In this document: in pieces, positions 1 through 7,005 of the stretch
Layout of the letters: every line of letters starts with the position of its first letter
Numbering within the stretch: position 1 is the stretch's first letter
Notes under the pieces: model-generated
Told to the model about the DNA's origin: nothing
Database searches by the model: none
The model's input: the letters and a program-made list of their open reading frames with translations, nothing else
DNA from: Stramenopiles sp. TOSAG23-2
Taxonomy: Eukaryota; Sar
NCBI GenBank assembly: GCA_900128395.1
Contig: LT649741.1
Location: 1 to 14,845, forward strand
Length of the DNA: 14,845 nucleotides
Direction: 5' to 3'
Translations under genes and position numbers: made by a program

Positions 1-234
1 TAATGTATTGTTTGTTTTTAATGCATCACCAATACTTTGTACATCAGTAATATTATTACTATATAGGTACAATGACGTTAATGTATTGTTTGTTTTTAAT
101 CCATCACCAATACTTTGTACATTAGTAATATTATTCTCATGTAGGTACAATACCTTTAATGTCTTGTTTGTTTTTAATATCACACCAATAGCTAATGCAT
201 CCATATCCGTGAGATTCTTTCCTTTCAAATTCAC
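1..234 (-). repeat. 78-bp tandem LRR units in the SNTX-LRR gene
   Basis: Three units begin at 1, 79 and 157 with an exact 78-bp period, encoding 26-residue leucine-rich repeats of the form TLTSLYLYSNNITDVQSIGD. The first two are nearly identical at the DNA level and the third is more diverged, so the array seems to grow or be homogenised toward the left edge. The full number of units lies outside the window. LRRs of this kind form a curved binding surface and usually provide ligand recognition. Confidence 0.9.
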
Positions 235-1884
235 GAATTCTGTCTTCCCATCAAATTCTTTTTCCCATTTAATATATGCAGCAATAACATTTTTTTTTAG
301 CACATCCAAATGTTTACTCATTACCTCATCAATTAAATTAATATAAGAGTTATCTTTTTCTTTTTTTTGTTTTCTATTTTCCATCATATTTTCATAATTC
401 TCAAACTTACAATCATTCAAACGAGACTCATTTGAAAGATACAATATTTCTGTTTCGGTACATGATTCTATACCTTTTGCATTCGGGAACGAATTATAAT
501 CAATGAATAATATTTCTTCATCTTCCATTTTTTCAATATTCTTTGCTTTGTTTAGAAGCTTCACATCGTCATCTTCCTTTGTTGAGTTGTATAACAACAA
601 AATCATACTACATTCCCCCCATTTAACTCTTTTTTTAAGGACTTCCCCTGTGATAAATTCCACCCCAAGTTTATTGAACTTGGGCATTATAGTATCTTCC
701 AGAGTTTCTACTTCATGGATAATACTCTCAATATCTTTATATTCGTTACCATCTTCATTGCCATACTTTTCACTGCGAATGGAATCAATTAATTGTTGAA
801 GATCTGCCTCCTCGCTTTCGCCCGAACGAACATCCTGTACGTGATTCTTGATATCTAGCTTTACAGCATCCTTCAACTTCTTAATATCGTGGGCATGACG
901 CTCAAGTCTGGATTGAAAGCGAGGGAAAAATGTAAAAACATTTTTATGCCACTTTAAAACATCGTCAATTTGAGAAACTTGGTCCATCAGCAAAGAAAGG
1001 ATACCCACTCCATCGTTCACAATCTCATCTCTGATTTGGTAAAACATACTTGTGGTATTATCGACAAAATTGCTTATCGGTTCCAGTCTCACAAACAATG
1101 GTTTGCCATCACTCTTATTGATTCCTGTTGTTAAATCGCCTTTTATAAACTTTACCGCTTCTTTTATAGTGGTGCATACTTTTTGCTTCACTTTCGACTC
1201 ATCCGTGTGAAATGTAAACTCAATTTCTTCGTTTTCTGACGATCGGTTGGATGTATTACTCATGTTTGCACTTCCTTCCACATTGAACATTTTTTGCACT
1301 TTTACCATTAAACTACCACTTCCACTTTGTGTTGCGTTTGTCATACTAGTTTGACGCCTTCTACTAAATTCACAATATGCTCTTGTTCCGTATCTAACTG
1401 CTGTAATTACGTGCGTCCCCAAATGCAAATAGTTTCCATTTACCTCACAGTCTCTGATGGATGGTTTTAACGTGGTGGATTTTGTAATTTTTTCAATTTT
1501 ATATGTAACATATTCAGTTGTTCCACTGTTTTTACTTGTATTTAACCACTTGGCAGCCCCTTTAAGGCTACCCAGACATGCAACATCGAGCTTCAGCTTT
1601 CCTTCAACGCCAAACTTCTCCAAAGTATCTGTGTGGTTTTCTGTAACTATCAACTTTGCTTCCAGTCTGCTATTGACATCGCCAGCACCCTTTACATCGT
1701 CCCCAACTTGACCATATTTCTTAAATATGTTGTCATCGCAACTCCACAGTGGAACGCTTTGAGGAGTCATGGTTCGCATATCGTATATATATCCTAGTTT
1801 TGAATACTCATCATTGCCACCAAATAAAGGGAAGGATGAAATGACTTCGTTTTCCACAGCATGCTTCGTGACTAAACTTGCCAT
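1..1884 (-). CDS. SNTX-like (MACPF superfamily) pore-forming domain fused to LRRs, partial
   Basis: The frame is open for 628 codons from an ATG at 1884 to the left edge; I checked every in-frame triplet and found no stop. Residues about 18-50 (FPLFGG, then LGYIYDMR, then VPLW) and about 154-173 (LGTHVITAVRYGTRAYCEF) match the signature layout of the stonustoxin/neoverrucotoxin N-terminal domain, a MACPF/CDC relative that makes membrane pores. GKPLFVRLEPIS near residue 257 fits the start of the helical FAT-like domain. About 405-470 (ending in EILFIDYN) could be the thioredoxin-like domain that follows in that family. A Lys-rich stretch near 505-517 (RKQKKKKD) leads into LRRs from about 548, which run off the window. 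The ATG sits in a good eukaryotic context (AAAATGGC). The same frame stays open upstream to a TAA at 1984-1986 but has no earlier ATG. No signal peptide is seen, so a cytosolic protein is likely. LRRs in place of the PRY/SPRY domain of the fish toxins suggest a sensor-effector rather than a venom. SNTX identity is likely; pore activity is inferred. Confidence 0.8.
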   Translation of the reverse strand, partial: MASLVTKHAVENEVISSFPLFGGNDEYSKLGYIYDMRTMTPQSVPLWSCDDNIFKKYGQVGDDVKGAGDVNSRLEAKLIVTENHTDTLEKFGVEGKLKLDVACLGSLKGAAKWLNTSKNSGTTEYVTYKIEKITKSTTLKPSIRDCEVNGNYLHLGTHVITAVRYGTRAYCEFSRRRQTSMTNATQSGSGSLMVKVQKMFNVEGSANMSNTSNRSSENEEIEFTFHTDESKVKQKVCTTIKEAVKFIKGDLTTGINKSDGKPLFVRLEPISNFVDNTTSMFYQIRDEIVNDGVGILSLLMDQVSQIDDVLKWHKNVFTFFPRFQSRLERHAHDIKKLKDAVKLDIKNHVQDVRSGESEEADLQQLIDSIRSEKYGNEDGNEYKDIESIIHEVETLEDTIMPKFNKLGVEFITGEVLKKRVKWGECSMILLLYNSTKEDDDVKLLNKAKNIEKMEDEEILFIDYNSFPNAKGIESCTETEILYLSNESRLNDCKFENYENMMENRKQKKEKDNSYINLIDEVMSKHLDVLKKNVIAAYIKWEKEFDGKTEFVNLKGKNLTDMDALAIGVILKTNKTLKVLYLHENNITNVQSIGDGLKTNNTLTSLYLYSNNITDVQSIGDALKTNNTL

Positions 1885-2274
1885 TTTATAAAACCGAGTA
1901 TCCAAACAAACGTTATTTGGATGGGTAGACTTAAAATTATTTAGATCGACGATCTTCTTGTCCTTATTGAATAAAATCAACTTTTAGATCTGTTTTAGAA
2001 TATGTATACGTATTCTATAAAACGAATGATGTACAACGAATCAGATAGTAGATAGATGCAAATTTATATTGATAATCCCCCCTTAAATGTTTGTATTTTG
2101 GTTATTAATATGTATTAATTAGATTAATCCCCTGTAGTATTATTTCCAATTATGTATGGTTGCTATGTGGCACTGATGTGTATATTCTATTATATAATAA
2201 GAGTAATATGTAACCTAAAAATTATGTTATATTTTTAAGTCTTCTTGAGAGAAGAAAACAGAAGAAAGGGACAC

Positions 2275-2314
<40 letters not shown>

Positions 2315-2790
2315 AGTTTATCTAATCACTTTCCCCTTCTTTATTTTCATTTACTTTATACCAATGGTATTTCCAGCCTACAGTACAGTACTGTACGGCA
2401 CTCCACCAACTGTCTTCATTTGTAATACCAGTATTAACAGCCATATACAATAGTTATGATATCAAGTGTCGAAGGATCGACTATCATTACTAGAAGTTAC
2501 AGTACACAGCATGCCTTACTTCCTACTAAACCATCAAAAAGATCGCCTCCTGCCCTCCCGAGACTTCTGGTGCCAATGCTGTGTCCATGGCGTGCAAATA
2601 TTAAAGCCGGAAAAATTTAGGTATTTAATAATCTCGATCTCTGTTTACAGGGGGATAGCATTGATTTTAAGGTATTATTAAATACCGAATTGTCCAATAA
2701 GGTGAAATGTGTTGCTTCGATGAATCCCTTAAAAAAGGCCCCGTGCCATGTCTCTTCGTGCTATTTGCATGTTAACGACGTCAAACAGCT
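1885..2790. other. intergenic region between divergent genes
   Basis: About 900 bp of AT-rich DNA between the divergent SNTX-LRR gene and the large unknown gene. I see no convincing coding frame; an open frame at 2466-2681 starts with GTG and has no recognisable content. A purine-rich segment with GAGAG near 2248 pairs imperfectly with CTCTC near 2275, directly before an (AT)15 run. Promoters for both neighbours should lie here but I cannot assign a TATA box with confidence. Confidence 0.6.
2282..2311. repeat. (AT)15 microsatellite
   Basis: Thirty uninterrupted alternating A and T bases. Such runs are common in eukaryotic intergenic DNA and are prone to length change and cruciform formation. 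Confidence 0.95.
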
Positions 2791-2985
2791 GCTACGCTTG
2801 TACTAATTACCAAGTTTCATTTTCCAGTGCAAAAAAATATATAGTGCTACGTTCATGCTATTCCTCAGAAATTGCTTTTTTCAAGTGAAATAATACATAT
2901 ATACGTCTGCAACAGTGCTACGTCTATACTAATTAAAAAGTTTCGTTTTCCAAGTGCAAAAAAATAAATATTGTGCAAGAGTACG
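2789..2985 (+). promoter_or_regulatory. degenerate tandem repeat upstream of the 1097-aa gene
   Basis: Three related units start at about 2791, 2846 and 2917. Each runs GCTACG, then a TACTAAT-like or CTATT element, then a T-rich stretch ending in CAGTG or CAAGTG, then an A-rich stretch. Units one and three are about 80% identical over some 60 bp; the middle one is more diverged. The last unit ends just before the ATG at 2989. Position and repetition suggest a promoter or 5' leader. The order TACTAAT followed by TTTTCCAG also resembles a spliceosomal branch site and acceptor, so leader introns are a second possibility. Confidence 0.5.
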
Positions 2986-2988
2986 GGT

Positions 2989-5900
2989 ATGTTTAATTTG
3001 TCCAAATTATCTAATCTTAGTGCTTTAGAAACCTCAGCTGCCCATGAAATTCGGACAGAAACATTAACCCTTCCGCAGCAGCTCAGCCGAAGACAACCTC
3101 AGCGAGTAGTGAATAAGGCATACGAAAAAATTTATTTGAAAGTAAATAATACTAATGTTAACAACAACAATAATAATAATTATAATTATTATGATCGCGC
3201 TAGCAACAACAATATTACCTATGAAGTTACTACAAACACAAACGTGCAAGAAAATTCGTTTCAGGACGATTCCATGTTATTAATCCTGACGAATTTTCCT
3301 TCCTCAGGCTTTTCCTTCAAGAAACCACGTAAGATTACGAGCAACAACCCGGACGAAGTGTCTATTGTAAGAAGTCACAAGGGGAAAGCAACTTTTGTTC
3401 TCTTCTATGATTCACATGATGTGTATGTGTGTGGATTTGGTTTGGAGAAAAAATTGCACGATGAGGTGAAAAAAGTTTCCAGGCGTAGAAAATTGAAGCG
3501 CGATACGAATCTGTATAGTGACATGGGCAAAAAAGTCCGTGCAATGCTTGTTTCTAAAGTAGCAGGTTTTGACAGGAACAAGAAAAAGTTGTCCGTATTC
3601 TTGCTCAGCGACTACATTGGCATTATTGGAATCATTGAACGTTCCGAGAAAAGTTCAAATTTATTGCCTGGTCCCAAAAGTAGGATGTTAAAGTACCTGC
3701 GGGATGCACAAGCGCATTTTAATGCAGAAAAAGCCGAAATAAACGAGAAGTTGCGCATTGCAGAAACCGTGACAAAACTATTTTCAAACGTAGATGCTGA
3801 GGATGTACTTTCGGCAGAAGAAGATGGCGGCACCTTCCTCCTGGACCAACGCGGTTTAGCAGGCAGCAGCATTGCAAGAAAAGTTGAAGGGATTGCCAAG
3901 GCACTGAAAATGGTTGCGTATCAGGAAAACATGCCCCACACGAACCGGGCCATTGACGAGTGTCACTCTATCATGACAAAAGTCAGAAGAATCAAGAAAA
4001 GGCAAGGGAGCAGTGGAAAGCTTCCGGGCAAAAAATTGGAGATTCCTCCCAAGGTTGAACAAGAGCTAAAGGATATAGTTGAAAAGCATTATTCTGTGGC
4101 TCCTACCCTAACAGAAATGGAGCGCGTGGTGAGAGAGAGTACAACGGTGCCTTTTGATTCACCAGAACGTTGGAACAAACAAGTGAAGAACGACAAAGAT
4201 TTGTTTCGCAAGAAGATGAGTAAAGCTGGGAGTTATCTGCCGCTTCTTCCACTATGGCATCTCCGAAAAGAAATATTTATGCAACCGGTGAAATCCTGGG
4301 AACACTTTGTGAAGCTGCTGCTGAGCGAGCAGTGCGTATCAAAATGGATTCGTTTCTTGGCAGCGGCGTACGCCGTGGCGAAAATGAACGCACCAGACAA
4401 AAAGCAGAAAAAGCACGATGGGGAGCCAATGCTTGTGGGTGAGACGCTGGATCCTGTGGTGGATTTGCTCTTGGAGCAACGGGATTTTATCAAGGATGGG
4501 GTGGTGAAGGCGCATTACATGCAGTTGCTGCTGTTGCTGATGCTTCCGCGATGGTTTAGCGCCAGGCAAACTACGTGCTTGATCGTCAACATTATTTCAA
4601 AGCGTGATTTTGACAACCGCATGGAGACGATGCCAAACATCAAGGAGATAAATCACGTGATTGATTTTATTCGAACTGGAGATGGTCCATTGGACTATCG
4701 GGTACGAATCTCGCATGGTAAAAAACGCCGTAGAGGCGGGAGTAGATCCACGCATTTCAAGGATATTGACTATGAAGGAGAAGAGCTGCGAAAGTATCAT
4801 AGCCTTGTGGAATTGTTGCCTGAATTTTTTTGGGCGTACTCCGTGCTCACTGGACATGCTGTTACGCACGATAACTCAGAGCCGAGGAAGTATATTTCGC
4901 AGCACCAGTCAAAAATTGGCAGGAACAAAGGATGGCACAGAGTCTTAAAGTGTCATCAATTTCCAATGATGTTCCCACAGTACCATCACGGGTCCAAGCA
5001 TTTTCTTTCTCCAACCGTTTTAGTTGAAGGGGCAGATGTGTGGGCGTACGTGGGCGATGTGGATGAAATACTTCCGGACCGGTTTCGAAGAGCAAACAAA
5101 TGGAGTCGCGGCATGGCAAAGGAAGTGGAGAATCTGTTGCTTAACCAAAACGTTCATCTGCGCTCTGATGGACAAGACATCGTGGAGACGTCTTCGTTGA
5201 AGCCAATGCCGTTTCCAAACAAGGCGCGGCAGGAAGCTTGTTGTTTGTTTTATGATAAAAACACGACCCAAAGCTCTGTGGCGGATGGGATGCGGCTGCT
5301 GAATGATATACTTGGGCAGGTCATCAACAGCGGGATCACTGAAGCACCAGTTCGTTTGGAAGCAAAACATTTTGGAGGTGCTGCTGAATATTACGAATAC
5401 GTGTACACAGGAGCGATCTTTGAGCACTTGAGAGTGATAAGGGAACAAGGCTGCAGGCTTGAATTCAAATTTCTGGGACGTTATGGTAGTGGGGTATTGA
5501 CTATAATTGCATGCGACCACCTCATCGAAAGGCTGCGATCGTGTGCACGTGCCGTTCAACTGCTGGAGCGACGTAAGCGAGATACCCTTCGCGAAGAGGA
5601 TCACGATAATGCCAACGTTGTAATTAATTCCTATGCTGCATTTAAAACAGACAAGCTACGGCCATTTGCCCAGTTGTACAACCCATCCTTCAGGTTCATT
5701 GAGATACGGGAAGATTTTCGTTCAAAGGTAAAGGAACGAATGGCTAGTCATCCGCAGATCAAACCTACAATGGATAAGATGCCAACCACTTTTGTTGCCC
5801 CAAAACGCGAAGGCAGTGCTAGTTCTTTGAAAAAGCGCTGCTCTTCGATGGAACAATTGTCTATCGTGGAACAAAATGCGCAAATTCGCTATTTGTCTTA

Positions 5901-6282
5901 CCAAAAGAGAATCCGTGATTTAATGAGGGAGTTGGCGGCAGATGGCGAGGTGCGTTCCAACGAGCAGTTTAAATTGGTCCAGAAGGAGCTTGAAGACGAG
6001 GTTGCACATGCGGGAAAGCTATGGGAAGAGAAGTGGGGAGGAAGTTTACTATCAAGTGTTGCTGGACAACCCAGAACCATCGCAAAGATAGTTGGCGGTA
6101 GTTTCGGTGGAATCTTTGAGGGTGTGGTAAATTTCTTGAAACGCAAGGCCAGTGATTTTTGGTATGGTGGAAGTCTTGGTGGAGTGGATGTTGGATGCAT
6201 TGGTGGTGATAATAATGGGTGGGGGAGTGAAAAGTTTAATGATAGGATGCCCAAGCGTAGGAAATGCCAGGAACCGGAATGA
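2989..6282 (+). CDS. large protein of unknown function (1097 aa), probably element-encoded
   Basis: I do not recognise this protein. The frame is open from 2971, but the first ATG is at 2989, giving 1097 residues. An Asn-rich low-complexity stretch lies at 53-75. Residues 90-230 look globular. About 230-260 and 950-1010 are charged and probably helical. The best-packed core is about 410-850, with a hydrophobic helix at 510-522, a basic patch (GKKRRRGGSR, 577-586) and a His/aromatic-rich segment at 640-672. A Gly-rich amphipathic segment (1033-1053) precedes the C-terminal basic cluster PKRRK (1088-1092), which resembles a nuclear localisation signal. It converges on the polymerase-helicase gene and shares an upstream motif with it, which suggests they belong to one element. 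A tyrosine-recombinase reading of the 510-640 region was considered, but the Arg/His residues do not line up. Coding status is certain; role is unknown. Confidence 0.85.
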   Translation: MFNLSKLSNLSALETSAAHEIRTETLTLPQQLSRRQPQRVVNKAYEKIYLKVNNTNVNNNNNNNYNYYDRASNNNITYEVTTNTNVQENSFQDDSMLLILTNFPSSGFSFKKPRKITSNNPDEVSIVRSHKGKATFVLFYDSHDVYVCGFGLEKKLHDEVKKVSRRRKLKRDTNLYSDMGKKVRAMLVSKVAGFDRNKKKLSVFLLSDYIGIIGIIERSEKSSNLLPGPKSRMLKYLRDAQAHFNAEKAEINEKLRIAETVTKLFSNVDAEDVLSAEEDGGTFLLDQRGLAGSSIARKVEGIAKALKMVAYQENMPHTNRAIDECHSIMTKVRRIKKRQGSSGKLPGKKLEIPPKVEQELKDIVEKHYSVAPTLTEMERVVRESTTVPFDSPERWNKQVKNDKDLFRKKMSKAGSYLPLLPLWHLRKEIFMQPVKSWEHFVKLLLSEQCVSKWIRFLAAAYAVAKMNAPDKKQKKHDGEPMLVGETLDPVVDLLLEQRDFIKDGVVKAHYMQLLLLLMLPRWFSARQTTCLIVNIISKRDFDNRMETMPNIKEINHVIDFIRTGDGPLDYRVRISHGKKRRRGGSRSTHFKDIDYEGEELRKYHSLVELLPEFFWAYSVLTGHAVTHDNSEPRKYISQHQSKIGRNKGWHRVLKCHQFPMMFPQYHHGSKHFLSPTVLVEGADVWAYVGDVDEILPDRFRRANKWSRGMAKEVENLLLNQNVHLRSDGQDIVETSSLKPMPFPNKARQEACCLFYDKNTTQSSVADGMRLLNDILGQVINSGITEAPVRLEAKHFGGAAEYYEYVYTGAIFEHLRVIREQGCRLEFKFLGRYGSGVLTIIACDHLIERLRSCARAVQLLERRKRDTLREEDHDNANVVINSYAAFKTDKLRPFAQLYNPSFRFIEIREDFRSKVKERMASHPQIKPTMDKMPTTFVAPKREGSASSLKKRCSSMEQLSIVEQNAQIRYLSYQKRIRDLMRELAADGEVRSNEQFKLVQKELEDEVAHAGKLWEEKWGGSLLSSVAGQPRTIAKIVGGSFGGIFEGVVNFLKRKASDFWYGGSLGGVDVGCIGGDNNGWGSEKFNDRMPKRRKCQEPE
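3145..3213 (+). repeat. Asn-codon (AAC/AAT) microsatellite in coding sequence
   Basis: A run of mostly AAC and AAT triplets encodes an Asn-rich tract at residues 53-75 of the 1097-aa protein. A comparable Asn-rich linker occurs in the LRR-kinase-caspase gene, so the element-like gene and the host-like gene share the same low-complexity bias. Confidence 0.85.
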
Positions 6283-6310
6283 AAAGGTCAAAGGTCCGTG
6301 CATTTTTTCG

Positions 6311-6327
6311 GTATATATAATATATAC
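6311..6327. terminator. AT-rich palindrome after the 1097-aa gene
   Basis: The 17 bases GTATATATAATATATAC form an 8-bp inverted repeat around a single central A, starting 28 bases after the TGA stop. 3'-end hairpins define transcript ends in some giant viruses (the mimivirus hairpin rule). In ordinary nuclear DNA this would be an unremarkable AT palindrome, so a termination role is only a possibility. Confidence 0.3.
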
Positions 6328-6372
6328 ATAATGAAAAAAAAATGTTTTAATTACATAATGGTATATCACACG

Positions 6373-6540
6373 TATATACCAATGACCTCAGTGAAAAAGT
6401 GGCGTTTTTTTACTGTTTTACTTTTTGCAAGATTTTTTTATTTTTTCGAAAACCAAAAGTACTTTCAAGAAAAAGAATATATTTAACAAAAGATCACTTC
6501 TCCACTAGATGTCTAATGTGAATTTTTCGACTTCCATCTC
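6373..6540. repeat. direct repeat, copy 1 (degenerate)
   Basis: It aligns with 6869-7040 along its length: a TATACCAAT start, then ACCTCAGTG, a T-rich block, AAACCAAAA, TTTCAAGAAAAA, and CCACTAGAT near the end. I estimate roughly 75-80% identity by eye. Copy 1 keeps the outer inverted pair (6390-6409 with about 6487-6506) only imperfectly, so it looks like the decayed member. Confidence 0.75.
6505..6540 (-). pseudogene. remnant of a second polymerase-helicase 3' end
   Basis: Read on the minus strand, the end of repeat copy 1 gives EMEVEKFTLDI followed by TAG. The intact polymerase-helicase ends DEVEINAIFDI followed by TAG at the equivalent place in copy 2. The shared stop, the matching residues (EVE near the start, DI at the end) and the homologous flanking DNA suggest a tandem duplicate of the gene's 3' end whose upstream part is lost or replaced. 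The frame stays open further upstream to about 6600 but no longer resembles the helicase. Short alignment, so moderate to low confidence. Confidence 0.4.
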
Positions 6541-6888
6541 AATATATACCAAATTATATTTTGGGTGGAAGGGTGGTTTACCAGTTCTTTTGTTGAATTA
6601 TGGTAAAAAATAATAATATAGAGTTGATTCAAATAATTTAATTTTAATATTCGTATGCATTTTACTTTTTCCAATTCCTACACTCCAAAAGAATAAACAT
6701 TCGGAATAGAATTATTTAAATACATCTATATATTACGTTGGTGGTGGCATGAGTGCAAAGCGAATGTAAAAGGTACTTGCATATACTATCATCATATTGC
6801 ATCTCGATAACATATATATCAAATAAAAATTTCATTATGATATATAAAATATGAATAAGAGAATTTTATATATACCAATAATAACCTC

Positions 6889-7005
6889 AGTGGAAAAGTG
6901 ACGTTTTTCCACTTATTTTTTTTTTATAAGAATTTTTTATTCCCTAAACCAAAAAAATATTTTCAAGAAAAAAGAATATGTCTAAAAAAACGTCACTTTT
7001 CCACT
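6889..7005. repeat. perfect 20-bp inverted repeat around a 77-bp spacer
   Basis: AGTGGAAAAGTGACGTTTTT at 6889-6908 is the exact reverse complement of 6986-7005. A second, nested hairpin exists within the left arm: 6889-6897 pairs with 6905-6913 (AGTGGAAAA with TTTTCCACT, 7-base loop). The right arm overlaps the TAG stop of the polymerase-helicase gene (7004-7006). It could be a 3'-end RNA structure, a small transposon (MITE) terminal repeat or a replication or resolution site; the sequence does not decide. Confidence 0.8.
6936..6941 (-). promoter_or_regulatory. possible polyadenylation signal for the polymerase-helicase gene
   Basis: AATAAA on the minus strand, about 63 bases after the TAG stop, inside the spacer of the inverted repeat. 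Copy 1 of the direct repeat has the same hexamer in the corresponding place. In DNA this AT-rich a chance match is possible. Confidence 0.35.

Larger units (their letters stand above)
6283..7003. other. convergent 3' intergenic region
   Basis: About 720 bp of very AT-rich DNA between the stop codons of two convergent genes. It holds two copies of a direct repeat, an AT hairpin and a perfect inverted repeat, listed separately. The stretch 6590-6865 shows nothing I can interpret. Confidence 0.6.

Noticed and set aside
1-1983. Several plus-strand open frames within the left 2 kb
   Set aside because: They lie opposite the continuous minus-strand SNTX-LRR frame, have repetitive or low-complexity translations and show no domain.
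2466-2681. Plus-strand open frame of 71 codons in the intergenic region
   Set aside because: Begins with GTG, lacks an ATG start at its head, has no recognisable motif and sits in AT-rich noncoding DNA.
4480-4900. Tyrosine-recombinase-like pattern in the 1097-aa protein (LLLMLPRW, then TGH and Tyr635)
   Set aside because: The HxxR motif and the second Arg cannot be placed at the right spacing, so the resemblance is not enough to call an integrase.
6889-7005. Calling the 20-bp inverted repeat a Tc1/mariner-type MITE
   Set aside because: No TA target duplication is visible next to the arms, and the right arm is part of the gene's stop context in both repeat copies, so the transposon reading stays only an option.
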